Part shown: positions 9,661-22,160 of the stretch, in pieces | Layout: each line of letters starts with the position of its first letter | Position numbering within the stretch: position 1 is the stretch's first letter | NCBI RefSeq assembly: GCF_963576545.1 | Contig: NC_083653.1 | Span: 19,619,639 to 19,683,638 of the forward strand | From: Limanda limanda | Lineage: Eukaryota; Chordata; Actinopteri; Pleuronectiformes; Pleuronectidae | Length of the DNA stretch: 64,000 nt | Direction of reading: 5' to 3' | Notes under the pieces: generated by a model | What the model saw: the letters and a program-made list of their open reading frames with translations, nothing else | The model's database searches: none | Told to the model about the DNA's origin: nothing | Program-made: the position numbers and the translations under genes

Positions 9661-10827
9661 ACCTTAGCTGTGGTATATCCTGTTGTCTCATCATCGGGGA
9701 TGTGTGTGCATATTGGATGCGCAGGTGTGATATTTGTGCACACATCCTAGTGCATCGATTCTCTTCAGTTTCGAGGCTCGTGCACAGTGCATGCACGATC
9801 TTTTTTTTTTTTTTTGCAGACAGGACAGGTGTGCACCTGTGTCTTCACGGAGAAGGCTCCATCGTCAATACTGTGCATGCACACGTCATTTGAATCACAA
9901 TCTCCTCTCATTGGCTCTCTTCACACATTCGCACTGACCCAGTTCGATATCCAAAGATGCCTGCAGCCTTACACAGCATCTGAGATCAATTAAAGCCCCT
10001 AGCTTGCAGATCAATTAGGAAATCTTGTTGAGCCTTATCTCCACTCTCTCATCTCCCTCTTATCCCTCTGCCTTTAATCAAGCCTCAGCTCAGCTACACA
10101 CCAGTTCCTGTCTGAAAGACTGCATTATGATATTTGAATAATCTCATTATTTGCTCCCTGAGCAACATCTCCATCATGAAGGGCCTTACATAAAGACAGA
10201 TTTGGGTCAGGTCTTCCAGCCTATTGCCCCAGGGCTGCCTTCTGTATCGAAACAGCAACCGACCTGATGCACTTGTGATGACTGATCCTCTGGCAATTAC
10301 AGATATTAGCCGGTCTGCCTGTCTATGAGACACTTGGCCTGTCTCTGTTGCACAGAGCAGAATTAAAGAGAGCAGGACAGTGACACGGCAGACAGTAATG
10401 ATAGTACAAACAAAATGAGTGGTTATGAGAAAAGGAAAACCCTGTGAGATGCTAGTGACTGACAAAGAAAAACATCTCCATCTGTTCTGATTCATAATAC
10501 AGGGCCAGAAGCCACAAATGCTCCCTTCAAGTGCTGTCTACGGTTTAAAATCGGCACGGGTGGAAGGATCACAGAGGAAGACAATATTCTGTAGCTTCAG
10601 CAATAATCCATATCGCACCAGGCTTTATCTTGCATTCTGCTTAACACGGCAAAACAGTGGAGGAGCCTCCTCCGCTGATTCTCTTTCCCGGTGACAGACA
10701 GACATGCAGCAATAATAAGCCAGGGCTCCATACTGCGAGTAAGCATAATTAGGAGGGGGGCTGTGAGGTGGGAATATGTGGAGCTGTGGGAAACGAGCAG
10801 CAGAGCCAAGGCTGCACATTAACACCA
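9661..10827. other. intron 1, 5' part: nothing recognised
   Basis: Contains a T run at 9801-9816 and otherwise non-repetitive sequence. No exon with bordering splice sites and open frame could be supported. Confidence 0.5.
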
Positions 10828-10893
10828 GCCACCTGCCAAAAGCTGGGGAATTTTTTGGGGGTTGGAACTGTTCGGTCGCTTTTGGCAGGTGGC
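10828..10893. repeat. perfect 16-bp inverted repeat in intron 1
   Basis: GCCACCTGCCAAAAGC (10828-10843) and its exact reverse complement (10878-10893) are separated by a 34-nt GT-rich loop. Each arm contains a CACCTG/CAGGTG E-box. No transposon termini or target duplication were seen around it. Confidence 0.95.
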
Positions 10894-13000
10894 CATCTCT
10901 CAGTATAGGATTCAGGTTAGTTTTACGCCTTGAGCAGCAGTGCAAGCATGGGTGCTGAGTCAAACCTACTCTGGGTAAAACCAACCTATAAATAAACGAG
11001 ACGTATACAGAGACAGAGGTTATATGTTTTTTTCTATACGGCCGCTTTAGCCCTATAAACCCCAATAGGAATAAAGTGAGTAACCAAGTGCTCTGACTCA
11101 GACCTATCACCGGTCCTGTCAGCAGGTAACACGAGTGCCGGGGTCCAAGAAGACAAATTACTTCACATAGATAGACTTCTGTCATTAATTGACCATAATC
11201 AATCAAAGTACCCGCTGCCTGGTAAATTAGCTCATATGCATGCGTCTTCTACTTATTTTCAGGTGCTGATAAATCTTTCATTAGCTCACACTGAACATAA
11301 CCGATTCTTCCTCTTCCACTCCCCACATGTGCAAATCAATCTGTGCCGTTAAAACCAATGTGAAGGGAAAAAAGGAGAGTGCATGTTTGTTATCTTTAGA
11401 ATATCTACTGTCGTTAATCACTCCTCTCTGGCCATCCCTGGACTCACTGTGGGTTGACGTCCTCGATAAGATCAGGTCAGGTAATAAGGACGGAACAGAA
11501 TGTGGAACTTAAGAAGTTCATTAAAGAGATGCTGCACAATCAAAGGTGTTTCTTGAGCTGTTAACTGAATTCTATGACTGTTCTTTGAGGAAATACATTA
11601 ATGCAGGTTTTAACTTAACGTTCATTACCACATTTATGAAAAATCTACATTTATCTGTTGAACCTGACTCACAACACCACCTAGAGTTTCAAATCGTCTT
11701 GGACCTTGCAAGGCCAATGCTTAGAAAGAATCCCTGTTTAGGATGATAATGTTGATCTTTAGCCTGGATGGATGGCTCAGGGCAAGTACCTGTCTGTGTC
11801 ATGACATTTACATATATTTGAAAAGTTTACACGTTGGGCAGTTCCCATCCACCAGAGACAACTCATGAGAGGTCTCAGCCAGCAGTCCAAATGGCTCAGG
11901 ACGGCCGAAGTCTTGTTCGTCGGGAAAACTCTGGAGGTGAGAATCCTCTATTTCAAAGGACATCGCCAAAACCTAGAATTGGAAGTTACACTTTAAAGCC
12001 ACTGCATGATAAACTGGTGACGAGGCTTCTTTTGGGGAAATCAAGTTGATGGGTTCATTAAACCATTGATGGTACCATTAATCACGATTTATAATCCTGG
12101 CCACTGAGCTGTACTTCCAGAGTGAATTTTCTTTTACAACCAGTTGCAGCAATGGGCAGGATGAGTCTGTTCATCACATAAAATAGAAGATCACAATCAC
12201 CCACGGGAGTACTCACATAAGCAATTTTGAAGCCATTTTAATTAACATATAAGGTGAGCTGCGACCTCCCCCGAGCTCTACGGTTCAGCGCTTCAACAGC
12301 TCCACTCTGCTTGAGTGATTCACCTCCCATGTAGCCACGCCGCCTAATGTGCTCCGAGTGTCATTAATGTCGAGAGAGAGGCAGACGCTCGTTTCGCCGC
12401 CATCTGATAGATGGGAAAGCCCCATAGCAGTTATGATGAAGAGACTGTCCCGGCAGCGTGGCAGAGGGTAGGATGTCAAACTGACATAATTTACTCTCCC
12501 GCTTGGGGTTTCCATTATATTGTGGCAGTTTTGGTATTTACTGGGTGGAAGGTGTAGTGTGGTATGAAAGCACATGTTAAATGTTAAATGGACTAACTTC
12601 CCCTGTACCTCCGACCAACGTGAGAGTAGAGGCCCCGAGTTAACTTTGTTTTGTAGTAACTTGAATAATAAGAGTTATAACAGTTTTTAAAGCTGAGCGA
12701 CGATGCAGTGGCAAATAATTCCATTTAGCTCAGAGTCTGAGCGCTTGACCCGAGCTCGGACTGTGCAATCTATTCAACTGCAACCGGGCCAAACAGCACT
12801 TATTCCTCATGACAGCCCCCGGAACCAGAAGAGCTGACGCTGTAACAAACACACCAATCTCAGTTTAAAATCTTGACTTTAAATGTTTCCTCAATGGATA
12901 TGACTTCCATTTCTTTTTAACTGATCTACAGTTCAGCGTTTCCTTTGCTCAGCCTGATTCTAGCGGTCAAAGCTGCTGATTATCATTCAGTTTTGTGGGT
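10894..13000. other. intron 1: nothing recognised
   Basis: Mostly unique-looking sequence without microsatellites or transposon ends. Some stretches (for example 11200-11290) look unusually free of repeats and could be conserved noncoding DNA, but this cannot be judged from one genome. Confidence 0.45.
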
Positions 13001-13049
13001 AATCCTAACGGCTCAGCAAAGTTACATGTGCAACAAAGCCGTTAGGATT
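13001..13049. repeat. 13-bp inverted repeat
   Basis: AATCCTAACGGCT (13001-13013) is exactly inverted as AGCCGTTAGGATT (13037-13049) with a 23-nt loop. It may be a degenerate MITE core or a simple hairpin. Confidence 0.9.
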
Positions 13050-16000
13050 GCAGAGTGGCAATGAGAGTGTCTCTCTTTTACATAGTGTACAAATACCATG
13101 ATTCTGAAGCTGTTGTTTTCCGGTAAAATAAAGCATCATTGATAATGTATATAATAGCTTATAGTTAATACAAACTAGACAATGAATGTTGGAATGCTAG
13201 AAATCAATAAAATGATGTTTGGGCTTGTTAATTTGTGAAATGAAAGGATATGGTGTATGTTTATCCTCCAATAAACTTTTCTTATAGTCTTCATTGAAGA
13301 CCCCTAAAGTGGTGTATAGACCATCTTACATTTGTATTATTACCTTATAAACATTTACAGACTTATTCTTAAGAAAGTGAAACCTGAAGAAGCTTTAATA
13401 AATAGGAAATATATCAATTATTACCAAGTTAAAAAGATACAGAGCAGTTTGAGAGATTTTTCTCAACCTGGCAACCCAGCACAGTTCCTTATTAGCTTCT
13501 CAATGGTCTATAGAATATTAAGTAAATAGTTTATCTTTGAAAAAACAGTGCTTCACTTTTGAGGTTTACACAGTGTTTCATTCCACTTCTCATAATGACA
13601 CAAGATATCTCTAAGTTGTTTTTTGTTGCTTTCCTGCATTGTAGTATGCAGCACTATTTGTAGCTCACAAGTTAATGGATTCTAACCTGACCCATACCAC
13701 ATCCTTCCATCGTGTTTCATGGTAATCTGTTGAGTAATGTGTGTGTAATGATGTTAAATAACTGACTAGAAGACCAACAAAACAAAAACATGAGCTCATT
13801 GGTGTAGATAATTTGTGATTTGTTAAGATGCTGATTGGCAGATTAGTTGAACATTTCTTCTCTGTTTCCAATCTTAATATCCAACAAACCATCCTCTGGT
13901 TCCAGCTTTATATTTAGCATGATCTGCATGCTGAGTGACGGTAAAAGCAACCGTCTTAGATAACTGTCTGTAGAAAAAGCTAAGAAGTTTATTCGCTGAT
14001 ATGTCAAACTAATCCTTTCATTTAAGCTGTGAGATAACCTACTAATATACCTAATAAGTGATAGCTTATTACACAGTGGTACAGTTTCACCTCTTTATTG
14101 TTGTTTTTTTCAAATTATAGTTTTTTTCCCCAAAGAGCAATGCAAGTGAAAATGTAATATGATAATAACCTTGGTCATGGTAATATGCAAAAGACAGTAT
14201 GAAGCAATACGGTGAAAAATTAATTTGTTTACCGAATTGTGATGATGTGTCTTTTCGAGGGGCGCTGTTTCAAAACTGGATTGCCTCAGGGTGTATATCA
14301 AATTAAATGTATGACTTCCTCCAACCACATAGAAAACATCTTAAATTTGAGACATGCCTCAAACACAAATAAATGTCAAAGATTGAGACACAAACCACAT
14401 TTTGTCATTATTTCCTCACTGTATATAACAATAATTCATAGTTTATATATATATCATCTTCAAGTTTAATACGGCTGTGGCAGAGAGGAAGGAATATATT
14501 CCCCTCACCCTTCATTCCAACTGTCTTCCATTAGTTCACTTAAATCACCTCACACAAAGCACACGCTGATTTGATTAGCACTGAGGCGACACCACACATC
14601 AGGATTTTGTGCGCTCTTCAGGATGGATTTTGAGGGGTGCAGCTCAGCTCGAGTCTCAGTTGGCATCGCTTCCTCGCCTAGCGTGACTTTGTATCACACT
14701 GAGATTTTGACAAGTACAGGGCATTCGCAGGCTTAACAGAGGTGTCGTGTGAATAATCGTTCACACAGAACAACCATAACACTCCCTCATTCGTTTCTGT
14801 CTCTACGGTGCTCTGATGATATGGAGCATAACAAGTTTTTTTATTTATTTATTTATTCAATGGGGTGCTCTGTGCCGGAATGAGAGAAAATGGGGGTGCA
14901 CGACAGAGATGCCTTTGAGGAAATGCATCGAGAAGAAAGATTGAAAGATTGTCAGAGTGATATTTAGCCAAATGTGGTTAGTGCTCTTTCATTTTAACCC
15001 GCAGAAGCCTTATCTTGTTCCCATGATCTGTAACACCTCAGTATGGCTCCTCTGGGGATAGACTGGTCAAGACCCAGAGGAGAAGGAAAAGAGAAAGTGA
15101 CAGGAAGATAAATGGAAGGGGGTTGAGGCTGGGTCTGCAGACGGCGAGGGAAGCTGCAGGAGTGATGGGATGATGGAGAAATAAGGGGGAAAAGGCCAGA
15201 GAGACTATGGATTTCACTTACTAGGGGTTCAGCCCAGTTCAGACTGGACTGAATGGATGACTGGAACAGCAAAGTGATAATCAGCCATGAAAAGGAAGGA
15301 TAAGGCAGCACTGCAGATAGGACAGGATCAAAAGAAGAGAGGAAGGATTCATTTAAAAAAGTTCTATATGGGAAGGTTGAGTCTCCTTCAAAGTGAGGAA
15401 AGGTCCTGATGTACCGAGCCAGGCAGCGTAGATACGAATGCAGAAACAGATAATGAGATGAAGGAGGAAAATAACTTCAGACAGAGGAGCAGACTATAGT
15501 AAGAAAAGCTTTATGTTGTGGGGAGGGCACTCAAAGTTTGTCTTCGTCTGGATTATGCATGTCTTTATAACAGCGATGAAATAAAGATGTGGTTCCCACT
15601 TAATGTTCTTGTTACAACTGTCTACAGGCTGCCTCTGAAATAATGTACTCATTTAATATTAACTAAATACTATATATGGAATTTAATATAAATAATGATT
15701 TAGTTCATTCAGAAATGCAAAAGTTAAAACTATTTATTTATTCCAGTTGTCATTCAAATTCGGCTTTTTTGTAGCAATGCACTATGGTAGCTAGCTCTCA
15801 TTGACAATCAACTGGTAAATCCCAAAGTTAGCACATCTTAGATGATGGTATTATTCCCCTAATAGCAGAAGAAAAAGGTGTGCGCAAAATAATAATTTAT
15901 AAGTTTCTCCAGGAAGCTGGTATGGATGACATTTTTGGGTCATATGATCTTTATCAGCTTTCCCAATTCAATTAATTTGGCTAGTCTTATGTATTTTTCA

Positions 16001-17860
16001 GATCTGAGTGATGCGTTGAGTGTTACAACACAGGGTTTATACAACCCAATCATGTCTTCTGCCATATTGCTCTTATAACTGGAGGATGCCATGTTACCAT
16101 TCGTTTAAAGGCCAAAGTTTGATTCCTTGTTCCTACAGTTACTTCTATTACGACTACAAAAACCTAAGGGAATATAAAGAAGAAGATCGGTGTTTAAGGT
16201 TGGAGAAATAGGTCTCTAAGTATTGAAACAAAAATAAGTTAGTTCAGACCTTCACGGTTTGGTCTGTTGACATGTAGAGTCAGCCTGAAATTCCACCCAC
16301 CTCCCCTGAACTGTAAAGGAAGTAGCTCAGGCTCAAGGTGCCCTAGTAAGACTTCAAGGGAAAAGAAATGCATGGTGATACAGCTGATTGTAATCTCAAT
16401 GAACAGTCAACCGGGCTTTCTGGCACCAGCCACTGGAAGCTAATGGAGGTGGCGTTCACTGTATAGCCAAGTTGGTTCAGCATCGATCCATGTGTTCATT
16501 AACCCCTGCTGGCTCCTCATCCATCAATCTGACTCCACTGTTTCCATTGTTCCCTACACAGTGCACCCACTGGGGGATTATATGGGTGATCCTTGTCCTC
16601 TTTTTCAAATTTCCATCCCACTTCTTTCTTTCTTTTTTCTCGCAATTTCACCCACTACAGCACTTGCTTTTTACACTAGAAAAATATGCAGTTTTCGAGC
16701 TTAGCTTTCTTTTTCATATCCTTATTCATTAGCTTTGTAAGTGATAATGTTACAAGAGACTGATGGCGATAACAGAGCCAGTGTTATCACGTTTCGATTG
16801 CCCTTCTAGAAGCCCTGACTGCTCCCATTAAGCAGCCCCGTCATAGACAGAGTGCTTGCCACCTCAGACAAATTGCTACTCCAGCGTTTTCTCTGTGGCT
16901 ATGTTTGGTTTGTGAACATTTCTCTTGGCCAAGTGATCACAAGTGACAAGGTAAAGCTTGTGTGGATTGTGTGGATTAGAATCAACAAGATTTGCATAGA
17001 TTTTCCCTCTGCGTAAAGAGACTTCAGCCTCTTCACATGTACAGTAGTGGATAACTGTCAGAACAAGGGGCCGTGTGGGGAAAAGGCTTTATTGATGATC
17101 AGAATGGTGAAGAGTTGTTGTTTTATTCATTCATTCATTAGATCCTTGCATGTAAAACCCCAATACTGCTTTACCATGTATACATTGTTGACAGATTTTC
17201 CGCCATGTAGAAATCATCGACCCTTTTGTCATGGAAATTGGACTGGATTGGTATTTGCCACATTTAACAGGTCGTGTGTATGTATCAGGCAGTTTAGCAG
17301 TATAGCTTGTATTGAAAGATCAGAAGGAAAGACAATAGAAAGCTGTATATATTCCCCTCTATGTGTGAGAAAAAAGGAAGATCCATCCGAGGTGATCAGC
17401 ACTTTAATTCGTTTTTTTCATTGTCAAAATACTGTAAACTTAACAGCAGTAACTGTTTAGAGGTTACAGCTCCAGTCTGTTACAGCCAACGCTCTTTGTT
17501 ATGTCTTTGTTTAAGCTGTAGCAACCTTTAACTACACATGTAACACCATAGTCCAAAACAAATAGTTACCCTGTTTCCAGGCCATGGGGAATGCAATGTA
17601 AATGAGTAACTTTACTGTTTGGTCTTCATTTTGGATGGAGATGTGTTGATCTCTGATTTTCTGCTTAAAATCTCTTAGATTTTCTACACTTCTGTGGTAC
17701 AACAGTTGGTGTATGTGTTGATTGGTTAGTGCTCTTATGGGGGCATATGCAGGCTGTGTTTGATTGAGATGACCCTAACGTTTCCTTCTTACACTAAATC
17801 AACTCTTTTGGTCTTGGCACAGTCGTCAAGTGTTTACCTGTCATGGGAACTGTTGGCTTT
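13050..17860. other. intron 1: nothing recognised
   Basis: Includes small simple repeats, such as ATTT units at 14840-14860 and ATTC units near 17127-17138. No gene, SINE head or transposon terminus could be supported on either strand. Confidence 0.45.
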
Positions 17861-17867
17861 CTCTGTA

Positions 17868-17944
17868 ATTTTGTCCTGTAAAGTGCCTTCAGATAATGTA
17901 CTAGATGTTGTGATTTGTTGCTATACAAATTAAATGGTATTGGC
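17868..17944 (+). repeat. LINE/SINE 3' tail-like fragment
   Basis: GTAAAGTGCCTTCAGATAAT followed by GTTGTGATTTGTTGCTATAC and AAATTAAAT resembles the 3' tail shared by many fish LINE/SINE families ('aaagtgccttgagata...ttgtgatttggcgctatacaaataaaat'). It is cut off by the hAT insertion that follows. Confidence 0.5.
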
Positions 17945-18766
17945 TAGGGCTGCTCAATTAGTCGAAATATAATCGTGATTACGATTATTGGGTCAAACAA
18001 TCTCCAAACTACTATAATCGTGTTGAAACGATTATTTGGCATTTTTTCTAAAGAGACGCGCCTGCACAATTCAGTCCCTCCCCCAAAGCATTCAGCGCGG
18101 CCCCGCTGACTGGCACTCACTCTCAAGCAGCTGTGAAGTGAAGGAGGCGAGTTGTGTGTGTGGGCACCGGAGGTATTTAAAAAACAGCGCGAGTGGAAAA
18201 TGGCAGAAGGAGGGCAGCCCCGTCTGATCGACTCTTCGAATCCGACGAGCAGCAGCACCACACAGTGTAGCGGCTGCGCAGCGTCCATTCTACAGCGCGC
18301 AGCCGCCCGGCTGCTCACACCGGACCCGCGCGGGTCAGCTCGTGATTCTCCGCTTGTTGTTGTATGGAACCCGTTCAATGTCGGGGTTCGGGGGTAAATG
18401 ATGATGGTCCTCATAGCCCCCCCCTCTTTTTCTCTCTCTCTCTCTGTGTGCTTGTAGTGGGGGGGGGGGCAGATGGGGACATTTAATAATGAGAGGAAAT
18501 TTCAAAGTTCTCAGTTACAAAGTGTTTTATGGAGAATGTTGCCCTCATTAAGGGTTTGAATAACCAGGCACCGATATCCTGCATGGTTTCACGGAGGAAT
18601 AAGACACGCAGCCGTAATCGGTGTTTACCGGAACCAGAAGTGACTGGTACTTCCGGTTAGTCATTAAACAAAATAAGGGCACATTAATAATCGTTTGAAT
18701 AATCGTGATTTCGTTTTTTTCCAAAATAATCGTGATTATGATTTTTTCCATAATCGAGCAGCCCTA
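17945..18766. mobile_element. hAT element, internally deleted, with 8-bp target duplication
   Basis: Termini TAGGGCTGCTCAATTAGTCG and (right end, inverted) TAGGGCTGCTCGATTATGG flank 822 bp. The octamer gtattggc is duplicated exactly at 17937-17944 and 18767-18774. Subterminal AATCGTGATTA motifs occur at both ends. The interior is GC-rich and CpG-rich, looks like a promoter plus first exon, and contains an ATG at 18200 opening a 65-codon frame (MAEGGQPRLIDSSNPTSSS...) that ends at 18397. No zinc-finger or catalytic domain is present, so this is a derivative that kept the 5' region and both ends and lost the transposase core. Confidence 0.92.
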
Positions 18767-18774
18767 GTATTGGC

Positions 18775-21563
18775 TCTTATTGGTGCATGGTGTTTGACCT
18801 TATGTCACAGCTTACCCCGCAATATGAGCAGAGGACAAAGGCCAGAGGCTGCACAGGGAGCTGTAAAACAAATTTGATAGGCTGACGTGATATTACATCA
18901 TAGAGTTGAAAAGACTAGTGCAAATAAAGTAGTTGCCTATTTACTCAGGCAGCAGACAGGGAGATAAAAAAAGATCGCAGAAACGTGATCATTTTGAGTC
19001 AGAACCACAGCAGTTAGTTGGAAGGGAAGGAAAAACAAACAAGAAGCTGCGGCGATCACATATATTTGTTTACAGCACATCACACTTGTGTGGGGCCAAT
19101 GGGCTCATTCAGACATTATCCAGGGTTTTTACTAGCGGGTTGAAAAGAAAAACTGCGGAGAATGTCCAAAGCAACTAACTCTGATATTTGCATTCTCACT
19201 TACAGTTCAATGCAGGTATGAAAGCAGTTTATAAAGCACAAAGCCCCCTCTGGTTATAAAAAAGGTTTACTACTGCAGCTTTAAATATTTAAAACTACCA
19301 ACATTACTATTTATTTAGGTTATCTTCGTTTGTTTACTCGTTTCATGAACAATGAATATTGTTTGACATTATATTGTGGGTTTTCCTAATTCGTTTTTTA
19401 TATATTCCAAACTATTCACAATTACCACCTAGAATAAGATCACAGTACACAACCTAAAATGTACAATACTCTATCTGTTGAATATGCTCAGTTGATCTAT
19501 TAACCTAGTCACTGTAGCTGCATAGGTGCTTATCATTTGCCTTTGGTGCCTCGCTGCACGACCTGATAGCTTAATAAAGCAGAATGCTGATTTAGGAATT
19601 TTCGGGAAGGAAGAGCTTTATTTCATTTGATCTTGTCACATGGAACGGAGGAGTTGACTCTGCCAATACCATCTATTCAGGGAATATTCAGCTGTCTCAC
19701 CCTGACAAGGTGTTCAGCCAAGATATTGCTACCAAGGTGTTCAGCACAGATACAGTGTGACACTGACATGTTGGTTATTAAAAAAAAAGCCATCTGCCAC
19801 ACATGACTCCCAACCAGTGGCCTCTGAGTCTACAAGAGAGAGATATTTTGATGTTCAGCATTAAGTCATTAATAATTAATCTGAAAAGGCAGGGACTGAG
19901 AAGCGTAGTACATTTGGTGCAGTTTAACGGATTTATTTATTATCTATACTATTCATTGTTTGAGATTGCTAGAATAATATCTTGTCTCCTATGCATTTAA
20001 GCAGAATTGTATGCATGTCTACAACATCGTTTCCAAACATCTCCATTTCCGCACATCCAGAAAACAACTTGGTATTTTTAGTACTAAAGCAGGGCCAGCA
20101 GCGTTTCCAAGTTTCCCTGTTTTGGCCACTCTAAACCTCTGGAGTAGTGTTAATGCGAGGTGTATCCATCACAGTGTTCAACAGTTTTCAAATGAAAACA
20201 TATGGATGTAGCATATGCCTGTATGAAAGCCTTCCAATTAACTAAACGTGCATGAAGCTCAAGTACCCAGTAAAGGATACATGTTTCAAGAATGGAACTG
20301 TTAAACTGTAAGGGTTTTCTCCTGAGCTGTTTTCATTCATCATTGAGTGAAGCTTGTGATCCTTCCTCACTGAGCATCCCAATCCTGCTGGGGGTCACCA
20401 GCCCTTTTAAATTTCTCTTTGCTTTCCTGACATTTTACAATTGACCCTTCCATTGCTAAAAACTAGAATTTGAAGCTGCAAAACCAACACAGGCTTACTG
20501 ACATCAGATCTCTCTCTCTTTGTCAGCTAACCTCTGCATTTAACTATCTGCTTGGGGTAAAGATATAATTGTGTGCTCCACATTGGGAGATTTGTTCTAA
20601 CTGTGTTCTTAACTTTGCATCGTGTCCTGGTGGTTAATACAAAGATTTCATCTGTCAAGTTCAGCACGGTTCAGTTGTCCCTGGCTGCATGCGCGGACGA
20701 CTTAAGGTTCGGCTTCAGCTTCACTGGGCTGTAATTTGTGCATCAGAGGTTGGTGAGAAGTGGTTGTGCAGAAAATTAACCCACGCCGAGTGGATTTAAA
20801 GTCTTGATAAATATTTAAGACGAACTTTGAATAATTTAAACAGACCTTGTAGTCTTTCACATTAGAGTGGAGGTTCCGCTGATTGCTGTTGTTGTTTTTA
20901 ATGTTGTTATTTCTATTTAATTTCTTTGAAGGCAACATGGGCGGAAACATTTTTTTCGTTTTGGTCGTAGCTTCTACCAACTGACAGACAGTGGAAATGA
21001 GCACACATTTTCCTCCGTGGACTAAAACACAACAAATTATGCTCCATCCATCTCGCTGTTGCCGTCTCTCTCCCATGCAAACACATATAGCAGGGCATCG
21101 GCCCACTAGCAGCCACAGTCTGCACTGTCACACAGAATTCAGTGAGCCAAAAGAGAGGAGCAGAGGGCGCCAGGTTTGATGCCAGCCAACCATGACTTAA
21201 AAGCAGTCAGTTAAAGTGAACATCCACATCAAAAGAGAACTGGATTTGCAAAAAACAGAATCCAGGGTCTCTGCCATGGATCTTCTGCAGGAATCACCCT
21301 CTGAGCATGTCACATATTTGAGTTTTGGTCGTCTGGTCTGCAGCTTAGAAACAGATGTTGATACTAATCACTAGCTGAGGATCATAAATCAACGGGAGTG
21401 AAATTCTACTATTTTCCTTGGGAATACTTTTTTTTTATTACAACATGGGTCTTTTTAGCTTAAGTCAGTGTTACATAATTTACTTACTTAAATTAGTAGT
21501 TGATAACAAGGATTAATGCGTTTTTGCCAAATCTATTTAAAGAGGCACCAATAATCTACAACA
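18775..21563. other. intron 1: nothing recognised
   Basis: Unique-looking intronic sequence. Open frames near 20.7-21.2 kb on both strands have no family resemblance. Confidence 0.45.
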
Positions 21564-22160
21564 GAGTATAAAGGCCACTAAGGGGGAAATCTGAGATTAT
21601 CAGTAAAGTTGTAAATTCACGAGAATTAAGTCGTAATATTATGAGTAATAAACAAAGTTATAATTTTAAACTGCACATTGTTTAAGAAGGGAAATGTCAA
21701 AGGATAAGTATCTTGTTAAGTTATATTATAGGTCTCACAAATAACACGAGGCTAAATATGTGTGGGTCATCAGCACCAGATTATCTAAATTATGAGCGCT
21801 TTGACAAGATTGTTTAAGAAACTTTGTCTATTCTGAAGAAAAAAACACACAGGCTTGAAACTGCCTCTATTGTGGAGTTAGAAATAGTTGATGGTGGGTG
21901 ATTGTATGTCTTTGATTTCATCTGTGTGATATTTAAGGGGTCTAATCTTTTCACAATGAGATTGGTTCTAACATTCACATTCAGGCAAGCATGGTTTCTT
22001 TTTTTCCCCTTTTATTATTGTAGAATTATAACTTAAATCCTGTACATTTCTTGTAACGATATCAATTTATTCTCGAGATATACAGTTTTATTCTTGTACT
22101 TTGATAGGTTTCTTCTAAATTACTACCTTATTCTCCTACTACTTGAAATCTCAGAATCTT
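21564..22160. mobile_element. long-inverted-repeat MITE, copy 1
   Basis: The left part (AGAGTATAAAGGCCACTAAG, then CTGAGATTATCAG and CACGAGAATTAAGTCGTAAT) is mirrored at the right by TTTATTCTTGTAC, ACTACCTTATTCTCC and GAAATCTCAGAATC. The 'acgagaataaagtc' motif repeated at both ends marks a fish MITE family. The copy at about 33497-33985 has the same order. The ends are diverged, so boundaries are approximate. Confidence 0.65.

Noticed and set aside
17944..18414. A 156-codon minus-strand frame
   Set aside because: It spans the terminal repeat and CpG-rich interior of the hAT element and is a compositional artefact.
20702..21131. Overlapping minus-strand open frames as an antisense gene
   Set aside because: No recognisable domain, no splice or start context, and a Lys/Asn-rich run typical of AT-rich DNA.
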